In this document: positions 7,811 to 13,555 of the stretch, piece after piece | How the letters are laid out: every line of letters starts with the position of its first letter | How positions within the stretch are numbered: position 1 is the stretch's first letter | NCBI GenBank assembly: GCA_017308345.1 | Contig: JAFKFE010001208.1 | Span: 1-13,555, forward strand | DNA from: Alphaproteobacteria bacterium | GTDB taxonomy: Bacteria > Pseudomonadota > Alphaproteobacteria > Rhizobiales > Rhizobiaceae | DNA length: 13,555 nt | Reading direction: 5' to 3' | The notes under the pieces: model-generated | Told to the model about the DNA's origin: nothing | The model's input: the letters and a program-made list of their open reading frames with translations, nothing else | Databases searched by the model: none | Program-made: the position numbers and the translations under genes

Positions 7811-7987
7811 AACGGAACTCCTCTCGGCAAAACACCGGTGGAACCGACACCGGCAATCGACCGGAGCCATGGAAACATCACGGCCCGAAGGCAGGCGCAT
7901 GATTGCACCTGGGGCCACCCCTCACCTTGCGCCAGATCAAACCGATAAAGCTGATACAAACCGGCATTCGGCGGATTCCGTGGACGG

Positions 7988-8818
7988 CTAGCCCCCTAGG
8001 GTCTCTATGATCGCCGCCACAAACGCCGGGTCCTCCCAGTGCGGGTTGTGCCCGCAATCCCGCGCCCAGACGAGGCGTGATCCTGTCAGCGCAGCGGCCA
8101 AAGCCTGCTGGTGTGCCTGATCGAAAAGCGGATCGCTGGCACCTGCCATGATCAGCGCCCGGACCCGCACAGCCCGCACGGTGGCGGCCAGATCAGTGCG
8201 ACGGATTTCTTCGAGAACCGCGCGCCAGCGCGCCGCCGGCATTGCCGAAGCGTCCTTCGCCAGTTCGGCGAGAAAGGCGCGCGGCACGCCGGGCCCGCAT
8301 TGATGCCACCAATCATAGAACGGATCGGTCGGCGAGATCGGATCACGCAAGGCCGCAATGCCCGCGACCAGCGGATGATCCGGCGTCATGCCAGGGCGCA
8401 GCGAAGTCGCCAGAAGCACCAGCCCGCCGATGAGTTCCGGATGCCGCGAGGCCAGTTGCATGGCTACCATGCCCCCCAGCGAATGCCCGACCACGATCGG
8501 CCGGTCGAGCCGCAGGCGCCGGATCAGCCCGGCCATGTCGTCGGCGAAATCGGCGACGCCGCAGCCCTCGCCCGCCTGTGAGCCGCCGTGGCCGCGCAGG
8601 TCCGGCATGACCAGCCGGCGGCCGGCGAGATGCGGCGCCAGCAGCGAGAAGCTGCGACTGGTGTCGGTGAAGCCGTGAACGAGGAGCAGCGGCGGGTCCG
8701 AACCGGCGATCTCGACATAGGCGAGGTCGAGACCGCCGACATCGGCCGTCTGCTTGCGAGAGGCCCAGGCGGCCTGCTCGACCTCCTGCTCCCGAAAATC
8801 CGATGGCGGCGGCCTCAC
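7988..8818 (-). CDS. Alpha/beta hydrolase
   Basis: This is a cytosolic hydrolase of the alpha/beta fold, 276 residues. It shows the oxyanion segment LLLVHGFTDTSRSF (about 44-57), the strand motif MPDLRGHGGS, the nucleophile elbow GHSLGG with Ser 113, the acid Asp 229 in AGASDPLF, and His 257 in CGHNPHWEDP. The catalytic triad is therefore complete. Substrate class cannot be told from these motifs, since esterases, lactonases and C-C hydrolases share them. The start is GTG 8818, whose GTGA overlaps the TGA of the upstream binding-protein gene, a sign of translational coupling; GGAG lies 11 bases upstream, inside that gene. The frame stays open upstream to 8887 but has no initiation signal. There is no signal peptide. 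Coupling to a ChoX-like protein suggests action on the imported compound, which is inference. Confidence 0.92.
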   Translation of the reverse strand: MRPPPSDFREQEVEQAAWASRKQTADVGGLDLAYVEIAGSDPPLLLVHGFTDTSRSFSLLAPHLAGRRLVMPDLRGHGGSQAGEGCGVADFADDMAGLIRRLRLDRPIVVGHSLGGMVAMQLASRHPELIGGLVLLATSLRPGMTPDHPLVAGIAALRDPISPTDPFYDWWHQCGPGVPRAFLAELAKDASAMPAARWRAVLEEIRRTDLAATVRAVRVRALIMAGASDPLFDQAHQQALAAALTGSRLVWARDCGHNPHWEDPAFVAAIIETLGG

Positions 8819-9753
8819 AGGCCGAGCTTCTCCTTGACGGCGGCGAGGCCGGGCTTGCCGTCGAAGGTGGTCACGCCGGCGAGCCATGCGTCGAGGCGGT
8901 CCTTGTGCAGGGCGATCGACTTCAGCGCCCCATCTTCCGGCTTCATGCCGTCATTGATGAGATAGCCCATGCCGACATTTTCCATGTCGATGTCGAAGGC
9001 AAGGTTCTTCAGGAACCGCGCGACATTCGGGCACTCCTGCAGGTAGCCCTTGCGCACTTGCGTCGTCACGGTGGCGGCGCCGAAATTCGGGCCGAAGAAC
9101 TTGTCGCCGCCGGTCAGGTACTTGAAGTCGTACATCGTGTTCATCGGATGCGGCGCCCAGCCCTGGAAGACGATGAACTGCTTCTCCTTGATCTCGTAGC
9201 CGACCTCCGAGAGCATGCCGGCCTCGCTCGACTCCACGACCTGCCAGCCGTCGAGGCCGAACTGGGGATCGGCAATGGCGTCCATCATCAGCTGGTTTGA
9301 ACCGGGCTCGATGCCGTACATCTTCTTGCCGAACTTGTCGGCGAATTTGTGCAGGTCGGACAGGTCCTTGACGCCGGCCTCCCAGACATAGGTCGGCACG
9401 GCGAAGGTGTATTTGGCGCCGACCAGATTGACGCGCACATTCTCGATCGAACCGTCCTTCTTATACGGCTCGTAATAGGTGACCATCGCGGGGTCCCAGT
9501 AGCCGAGGAACAGGTCGAGGTCCTTGTTCTTCATGCCCTCGTAGATGACGTTGATGCCGAGCACCTCGCTCTGCGGCTCGTAGCCCAGCGCCTGGAGCAG
9601 GACCTTGGCTACGCCCGTGGTGAAGGCGAGATCGTTCCAGCCGGGCTCCGCCATACGGACCGCTTTGCAGCCCTCGGCGTCGGCGGCCCGTGCCGCCTGG
9701 GAAGCCAGCATCAAGGCCGCGACACAGACGCCATTCGCAAGCATGCGCAACAT
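8815..9753 (-). CDS. ChoX-like ABC transporter substrate-binding protein (choline/quaternary amine)
   Basis: This is a predicted periplasmic binding protein of the glycine betaine/choline (OpuAC/ProX) type. It closely resembles rhizobial ChoX. Every residue I recall from the ChoX choline pocket has an equivalent here: Trp 39 and Asp 41 (GWND), Trp 86 (LGYWDP), Tyr 115 (GAKYTFA), Asn 153 (EPGSNQ) and Trp 199 (FQGWAPHPMN). The aromatic box thus looks intact. The two cysteines that form the ChoX disulfide also appear (Cys 29 and the QECPNV cysteine). The start is ATG 9753, with GAGGAG six bases upstream, followed by a signal peptide ending near ASQAARA. An earlier ATG at 9777 has no ribosome binding site and abuts the operator repeats. 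No permease or ATPase gene lies in this window, so it must work with components encoded elsewhere. It overlaps the hydrolase gene by four bases. Confidence 0.93.
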   Translation of the reverse strand: MLRMLANGVCVAALMLASQAARAADAEGCKAVRMAEPGWNDLAFTTGVAKVLLQALGYEPQSEVLGINVIYEGMKNKDLDLFLGYWDPAMVTYYEPYKKDGSIENVRVNLVGAKYTFAVPTYVWEAGVKDLSDLHKFADKFGKKMYGIEPGSNQLMMDAIADPQFGLDGWQVVESSEAGMLSEVGYEIKEKQFIVFQGWAPHPMNTMYDFKYLTGGDKFFGPNFGAATVTTQVRKGYLQECPNVARFLKNLAFDIDMENVGMGYLINDGMKPEDGALKSIALHKDRLDAWLAGVTTFDGKPGLAAVKEKLGL

Positions 9754-9779
9754 TCCGGTTCTCCTCTTGTCGATCATTT

Positions 9780-9813
9780 TGACCTATTGGTCATTTTATT
9801 GTCCCATTGGTCA
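9780..9813. promoter_or_regulatory. Putative BetI/TetR-type operator, two dyads 20 bp apart
   Basis: Two near-identical elements lie in the 83-base gap between the binding-protein start and its divergent regulator. The first is TGACC-TATT-GGTCA (9780-9793), a perfect inverted repeat. The second is TGTCC-CATT-GGTCA (9800-9813), with one mismatch. Their starts are exactly 20 bp apart, two helical turns, so two regulator dimers could bind on one face of the DNA. Each dyad also supplies a TTGACC-like hexamer that could serve as -35 for one direction. This is the natural place for the neighbouring repressor to bind. Confidence 0.65.
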
Positions 9814-9836
9814 ATCATTGATCTGAGCGGGCGAAG

Positions 9837-10487
9837 ATGTCAACATGGATTCGCCATGCATGGATCGGTCCGGTGAAGCTCACGCGTCTCAGCGACATAC
9901 GCCGCAAGGAGTTGCGGCAGGCGGCATTCGCCGTCCTGGAGCGCGAAGGCATCGCCGGCGCGACGCTGGAAAAGGTCGCGGCCCAGGCCGGCGCCTCGAA
10001 GGGCATCGTGCTGCATTATTTCCGCAACAAGCAGGAGCTGTTCGAGCACGCCATGCGCGAGGCCAACGCCGTGCTCTGTCACGCCGTGGTCACCAGGCTC
10101 CGGCGGGCGCGGACGCCGATGGAACGGCTGGACGCCGTGATCGAGGGCAATTTCGAGGAGCACCTGTTCCTGCCGCCGCTCTGCCATGCCTGGCTGTCGC
10201 TCTGCGCCGAGGTGCCGCGCGACGAGAAGCTGGCGCGCATCCAGAAGGTCATCCACGCCCGCATGCGCTCGAACCTGCTGTCCGGGCTGCGCGGCCTCGC
10301 CTCGCCGGAACTGGCCGAGGAGATCGTGCTCGGCGTCACCGCGCTGATCGATGGGCTGTGGCTCAGGCTCGGCCTGCAGCCGGGCAGCGTCACGCGTGAG
10401 CAGGCAGTGCGCCAGGTCAAGGACTTCGTCGCGAGCCGGCTGGCCCTGCGCCAGGCAGCGCCCGTAGGGCGGGCCTCGGCCCGATAA
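9837..10487 (+). CDS. TetR-family regulator, BetI-like
   Basis: This is a predicted DNA-binding repressor of the TetR family, closest in character to the choline-responsive BetI. The N-terminal helix-turn-helix runs through GATLEKVAAQAGASKGIVLHYFRNKQELF, with the BetI-like GI-x-x-HYF-x-x-K pattern. The C-terminal domain has IEGNFEEHLFLPP...AWLSLCAEV and ALIDGLWLRLGL, which align with the BetI ligand domain by eye. ATG 9837 gives 216 residues. GTG 9873 (204 residues, starting VKLTRLSDIRRKEL) matches the usual BetI N-terminus better, but neither has a strong ribosome binding site, so the start is unsure. The gene is divergent from the ChoX-like protein and shares a short gap with two dyads. It probably represses that operon and responds to choline, betaine aldehyde or a related compound. 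No betA or betB gene is present here. Confidence 0.92.
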   Translation: MSTWIRHAWIGPVKLTRLSDIRRKELRQAAFAVLEREGIAGATLEKVAAQAGASKGIVLHYFRNKQELFEHAMREANAVLCHAVVTRLRRARTPMERLDAVIEGNFEEHLFLPPLCHAWLSLCAEVPRDEKLARIQKVIHARMRSNLLSGLRGLASPELAEEIVLGVTALIDGLWLRLGLQPGSVTREQAVRQVKDFVASRLALRQAAPVGRASAR

Positions 10488-10519
10488 AGTTCATACCCGG
10501 CGATAGCTTCCGCGCTTGA

Positions 10520-10536
10520 CCGCCCGCATCGGGCGG
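10520..10536. other. Small GC-rich hairpin between the TetR and SDR genes
   Basis: CCGCCCG (10520-10526) and CGGGCGG (10530-10536) are exact inverted repeats around CAT. It lies 33 bases after the TetR stop and 35 bases before the SDR start. There is no T run, so it may be a weak terminator of the regulator gene or a leader element. A TACAAT at 10551-10556 looks like a -10 box but has no good -35 partner. Confidence 0.45.
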
Positions 10537-10571
10537 CGCTGCATTCCCGCTACAATTGCAGGAGCACGGCG

Positions 10572-11348
10572 ATGCGACTTCAAGGTAGGCGGGCGCTGGT
10601 CACTGGCGGGTCGGACGGCATCGGCCTGGCGATTTCAGAAGCCTTTGCCCGCGAAGGCGCCGACCTTTTGATCGTCGGGCGCGATGCGGGAAAGCTGGAA
10701 GCCGCGCGCGACACGATAGCCCGGCAAGCGAAGGGCGATGCCGCGATCGAAACGCTGTCGGCCGACCTTGCCACCAACGCCGGCATCGATGCCGTCGCCG
10801 GCCATGCCGGGCAATCCGGCCGGCCGCTCGACATCCTCGTCAACAATGCGGGTGTCGCCTATCTGGTGCCATTCGAGACGGTGAGCGCGGAGCAGTTCCA
10901 GCATTCCTTCGCGCTCAACGTGGCGGCTGCCTTCTTCCTCACCCAGCGGCTCCTGCCGCATCTGAGCGCCGGCGCCTCGATCATCAACATCTCTTCCTAC
11001 TTCGCCGGCAAGATGATCCCGAAGCGACCGTCGAGCCTCTATTCACTGTCCAAGGGAGCGCTGAACTCGCTGACCAAGTCGCTTGCCTTCGAACTCGGCC
11101 CGCGCGGCATCCGCGTCAACGCGATCGCGCCCGGCACCATCGATACCGCCATGCGGCGCAAATCGATCGTCAATCTTCCGGCCGAAGCGCAAGCAGAGCT
11201 CAAGGCCTATGTCGAGCGCAGCTACCCGCTGGGCCGCATCGGCCGGCCGTCCGATGTCGCCGGCATGGCGGTTCATCTCGCCAGCGACGAAGCTGCATGG
11301 ACGAGTGGCGGCACCTTTGCCGTGGATGGCGGCTATACCGCCGGGTGA
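10572..11348 (+). CDS. Short-chain dehydrogenase/reductase (SDR)
   Basis: This is a cytosolic NAD(P)-dependent oxidoreductase of the classical SDR family, 258 residues, of usual length. Motifs in order are the cofactor-binding TGGSDGIG (11-18), Arg 37 after the second strand (VGRD), which favours NADP(H), NNAG (91-94), the serine region NISS (139-142), and the catalytic pair Y157-x3-K161 in LYSLSK. The C-terminus has the typical RVNAIAPG, IDTAMRR, GRIGRPSDVAGMAVHLAS and FAVDGGYTAG. The start ATG 10572 has AGGAG seven bases upstream. Its last 16 bases overlap the end of the convergent LysR gene. The substrate is unknown. It may belong with the LysR regulator and the cupin gene as one accessory set, but it could also be independent. 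Confidence 0.94.
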   Translation: MRLQGRRALVTGGSDGIGLAISEAFAREGADLLIVGRDAGKLEAARDTIARQAKGDAAIETLSADLATNAGIDAVAGHAGQSGRPLDILVNNAGVAYLVPFETVSAEQFQHSFALNVAAAFFLTQRLLPHLSAGASIINISSYFAGKMIPKRPSSLYSLSKGALNSLTKSLAFELGPRGIRVNAIAPGTIDTAMRRKSIVNLPAEAQAELKAYVERSYPLGRIGRPSDVAGMAVHLASDEAAWTSGGTFAVDGGYTAG

Positions 11349-12310
11349 GGTTGAGCACTCGCGGGGTCGTCCCAGTCCTTGAAGCCAAGCTTTGCGACCT
11401 CCTCGAGAATCTGTTCGCGGATCCAGCGATGCGGCGGCTCGTCATCACGGCGGGCGTGCCAGTACATCCTGACTTCGGGCACGGATATGGACAGGGGCGG
11501 TTCGTAGATGACGATCGGCAGGCTTTTCGCCGCCCATCGCGCGAACTGCCGGGGGACGGCGGCAAGGTGGCTGCCCTGCGCCACCGCCAGCGCGACGGCC
11601 TGAAAGTGCGGCAGCGCCAGGCTAACCCTGCGCTGCAATCCGATCTCGGCCAGGGCCTGGTCGGTGGCGCCAGACATCGAACCGTCGATGGAACGGAGAA
11701 CATGCGGCAATTCGCAGAACAGCTCCATGGGCAGGCATTCGCCCTGCACGATCCCGGCCAGGCTGATCGCCGCATTGTCGCTCGCGGCAATGATGGCGAA
11801 CGGCGAATGGAACAGGGGCGCGCTGGAAACCCAGTCTGAAACCTCCAGCGGACGCTCCAGCGCGGCGTCGATCTCATCGTCCTGGAGCAGCCTGGAAACG
11901 TCACCGCGCGCGCTGTCCAGAAAACGCAACGAGACACCGGGCGCCCCGGTCGCGATGCGCGCCGCAAGCGAAGGCATCAAGAGCATGGAAAAGAAATCCG
12001 CGCCCATGAAGGTGAAGGTCCGTTCCAGCTTCGCCGGGTCGAAGTCCTTCGCCGGCTGGAAGGCGCGTTCGATCTCGCGCAGCGCCGCGCGGACGGGCTC
12101 GGCGAGGCTTTCGGCGCGCGGGGTCGGCACCATGTCGTTGCCACGCCGCACGAAGAGCTGGTCGTTGAGCGCGTGGCGCAGGCGGTTGAGCGCGGCGCTC
12201 ACGGCGGGCTGGCTCAGCCCGATCCGCTCGCCGGCGCGCGTCACGCTTTTCTCACGCAGAAGCGCGTCGAGGACCCTGACCAGATTGAGGTCGAGCGCAT
12301 TCAAATTCAT
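11333..12310 (-). CDS. LysR-family transcriptional regulator, NodD-type subgroup
   Basis: This is a LysR-type activator or repressor. The N-terminal part MNLNALDLNLVRVLDALLREKSVT...GLSQPAVSAALNRLR..LFVRRGNDMVPTPRA has the winged helix-turn-helix and the extended first helix seen in the NodD/NahR-like subgroup. Residues from about 90 onward form the two-lobe effector domain. From ATG 12310 it is 325 residues. In-frame ATGs at 12328 and 12358 lengthen it by 6 or 16 residues but do not match the family start; the ribosome binding site is weak for all. It ends within the SDR coding sequence (16-base tail-to-tail overlap) and is divergent from the cupin gene 103 bases away, the usual arrangement for a LysR regulator and its target. 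The effector is unknown. Despite the NodD resemblance, no nod genes or clear nod box are present. Confidence 0.92.
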   Translation of the reverse strand: MNLNALDLNLVRVLDALLREKSVTRAGERIGLSQPAVSAALNRLRHALNDQLFVRRGNDMVPTPRAESLAEPVRAALREIERAFQPAKDFDPAKLERTFTFMGADFFSMLLMPSLAARIATGAPGVSLRFLDSARGDVSRLLQDDEIDAALERPLEVSDWVSSAPLFHSPFAIIAASDNAAISLAGIVQGECLPMELFCELPHVLRSIDGSMSGATDQALAEIGLQRRVSLALPHFQAVALAVAQGSHLAAVPRQFARWAAKSLPIVIYEPPLSISVPEVRMYWHARRDDEPPHRWIREQILEEVAKLGFKDWDDPASAQPHPAV

Positions 12311-12413
12311 CGCGTCAATCCGCCCCATATGATCATTCGATTTCCACCTCCGGGCCATCCCTGATTAGGTCGCCGTCGACGCCGCTTGGCGGCCACAACA
12401 CAGGAAAAACATC

Positions 12414-12893
12414 ATGACAATGATCAACAGGACCATCGCAGGCAAGGAACTCCTTTGGTTCAACAATACGCTGGTCGCCATCCAGGTGTCCTCGGCGGAC
12501 GGCGAGGACGGAACCTGCGTCATCGAGCATCGCCTGCCCTACGGCGACTCGCCGCCGCTGCATGTGCACCGCAACGAGGATGAAGTGTTCCATATCCTCG
12601 AGGGACGGGTGCGTTTTCAGGTCAACGGTCACGAGCGGATGGTCGGCGCCGGCGAAACGTTCGTCGCGCCGAAAGGCCTGCCACACACCTACAGGGTCGA
12701 GTCCGCCGAAGGCGCGCATACGCTGACCATCACGCGCGGTCCGGATTTCGAGACGATGGTGCGCAAGGCAAGCCGCCCCGCCGAAAGGCCGGACCTGCCG
12801 CCGATGGCGATGCCGACGCCGGAGATGATCGAGACACTGGCAAGGCTATGCGCGCAGAACGGTATCGATCTCGTCGGACCACCGATCGTATGA
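12414..12893 (+). CDS. Single-domain cupin protein
   Basis: This is a predicted metal-binding cupin of 159 residues. The first cupin motif is [18 protein letters not shown], with His 50, His 52 and Glu 57. The second is [15 protein letters not shown], with His 91, so the three-His one-Glu metal site is complete. Such proteins may be dioxygenases, isomerases or sensors, and the sequence does not say which. The C-terminal 45 residues are proline-rich, then helical. The start ATG 12414 has AGGAA about eight bases upstream; an in-frame ATG two codons later is an equal alternative. It is divergent from the LysR gene and is the likeliest target of that regulator. The TGA at 12891-12893 is followed by a loose inverted repeat with TTTT. 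Confidence 0.9.
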   Translation: MTMINRTIAGKELLWFNNTLVAIQVSSADGEDGTCVIEHRLPYGDSPPLHVHRNEDEVFHILEGRVRFQVNGHERMVGAGETFVAPKGLPHTYRVESAEGAHTLTITRGPDFETMVRKASRPAERPDLPPMAMPTPEMIETLARLCAQNGIDLVGPPIV

Positions 12894-12898
12894 GCCGT

Positions 12899-12951
12899 CC
12901 CTTCAACCGATTTGCATCTTTCCCACCCGCAATCTCCGCTTGAAGGGTTTT
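12899..12951 (+). terminator. Possible terminator after the cupin gene
   Basis: CCCTTCAA (12899-12906) and TTGAAGGG (12940-12947) are exact complements, followed at once by TTTT. The long 33-base loop makes it weaker than a standard intrinsic terminator. Its T run overlaps the first arm of the palindromes ahead of fumC. Confidence 0.4.
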
Positions 12952-12978
12952 GTGCAACGCGATACGCCCTTGCGCAAA
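12949..12978 (+). promoter_or_regulatory. Paired palindromes in the fumC leader
   Basis: TTGTGCAA (12950-12957) and TTGCGCAA (12970-12977) are repeated with centres 20 bp apart. Together TTTGTGCAA and TTGCGCAAA also form a 9-bp stem with one U-G pair in plus-strand RNA. The element ends 10 bases before the fumC ribosome binding site. It may be a protein-binding site or a leader hairpin. Confidence 0.45.
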
Positions 12979-12999
12979 TCGACAGACCGGAGATTTCCA

Positions 13000-13555
13000 G
13001 TGAGCGCTCAAAAGACCAGAACCGAAACCGATACGTTCGGTCCCATCGAAGTGGCGGCCGACCGCTATTGGGGCGCGCAGGCGCAGCGCTCCCTGGGCAA
13101 TTTCAAGATCGGTTGGGAAAAGCAGCCGGCTTCGATCGTGCGCGCGCTCGGCATCGTCAAGCGCGCGGCGGCCGAGGTCAACATGGAGATGAAGCGGCTC
13201 GATCCCGCTGTCGGCAAGGCGATCGTGGATGCCGCGCAGGAAGTCATCGACGGCAAGCTCGACGACCATTTCCCGCTGGTTGTCTGGCAGACTGGCTCGG
13301 GCACACAGTCCAACATGAACGCCAACGAGGTGATCTCCAACCGGGCGATCGAGATGCTCGGCGGGATGATGGGCTCGAAGAAGCCGGTGCATCCCAACGA
13401 CCACGTCAACATGAGCCAATCGTCCAACGACACCTATCCGACGGCCATGCATATCGCCTGCGCCGAGCGGGTCGTGCATCACCTGATCCCGGCGCTGCAC
13501 CATCTGCACAAGGCGCTCGACACCAAGGCCCGGGCCTTCAACCACATCATCAAGA
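13000..13555 (+). CDS. fumC: Class II fumarate hydratase, 5' portion; 3' end outside window
   Basis: This is the oxygen-stable, cofactor-free fumarase of the TCA cycle (fumarate to L-malate), a cytosolic homotetramer. The start is GTG 13000, with GGAG seven bases upstream. 185 residues are visible, about 40 percent of the usual 460 or so. Family features are the N-terminal [20 protein letters not shown], the substrate-site segment [14 protein letters not shown] (98-111), [19 protein letters not shown] (131-149), which includes the B-site His/Asn/Asp and the SSN active-site residues, and the following helix. The catalytic His and the signature GSSxMPxKxN lie beyond the window end. An aspartase or other superfamily member is less likely given the fumarase-typical start and the HPNDHVN loop. 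A separate promoter or operator ahead of it is suggested by the paired palindromes. Confidence 0.95.
   Translation, partial: MSAQKTRTETDTFGPIEVAADRYWGAQAQRSLGNFKIGWEKQPASIVRALGIVKRAAAEVNMEMKRLDPAVGKAIVDAAQEVIDGKLDDHFPLVVWQTGSGTQSNMNANEVISNRAIEMLGGMMGSKKPVHPNDHVNMSQSSNDTYPTAMHIACAERVVHHLIPALHHLHKALDTKARAFNHIIK

Noticed and set aside
12321..12345. Possible nod box or LysR site near ATGATCAT between the LysR and cupin genes
   Set aside because: The ATC and GAT elements are not at the spacing of a nod box and no clear T-N11-A pair stands out. The 8-bp palindrome alone is too short to claim.
12730..13545. Minus-strand open frame of 271 codons over the cupin end and fumC
   Set aside because: It is antisense to clearly recognisable cupin and fumarase sequence and has no family similarity of its own.

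Overview
This window is high-GC bacterial DNA with strong G/C preference at third codon positions. The gene content points to an alphaproteobacterium of the order Hyphomicrobiales (Rhizobiales), most likely a Mesorhizobium-like organism. That placement is inference, based on the GroEL tail (GGM repeats ending GGMDF), a ChoX-type choline-binding protein facing a BetI-like regulator, a CsbD protein, and a class II fumarase with a GTG start. No rRNA, tRNA, CRISPR array, insertion sequence or phage gene was seen.

Layout. Positions 1-1557 (+) hold the 3' part of groEL, followed by an intrinsic terminator. A gap with a 15-bp tandem repeat and hairpin follows. A minus-strand run then occupies 5449 down to 1776: patatin-like lipoprotein, glutathione S-transferase, YciI-like protein, YkgJ cysteine-cluster protein and LysE-type exporter. 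The last two share one uninterrupted reading frame. A small csbD gene (+) lies at 5633-5812. Two exported minus-strand proteins follow: a Tat-type metallophosphoesterase (5869-6999) and a cupredoxin (7322-7810). Between them is a gap with a small uncertain ORF and a long hairpin.

The most coherent functional unit is at 7988-10487. A ChoX-like substrate-binding protein overlaps an alpha/beta hydrolase by GTGA on the minus strand. A BetI/TetR-like repressor gene is divergent, and the gap between them carries two similar dyads exactly 20 bp apart. No permease or ATPase is present in the window, so the binding protein looks like an orphan paired with a cytosolic hydrolase. Uptake and intracellular processing of a choline-like compound or ester is a plausible inference.

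The right end carries an SDR oxidoreductase (+), a NodD-type LysR regulator (-) that overlaps it tail to tail by 16 bp, and a divergent cupin gene (+). The 5' part of fumC (+) runs off the window. The fumC leader contains two near-identical 8-bp palindromes 20 bp apart.

Several genes use non-ATG starts backed by good ribosome binding sites: TTG for ykgJ, gst and the patatin gene, and GTG for the cupredoxin, hydrolase and fumC genes. All functional calls rest on reading the sequence; no database search was run.
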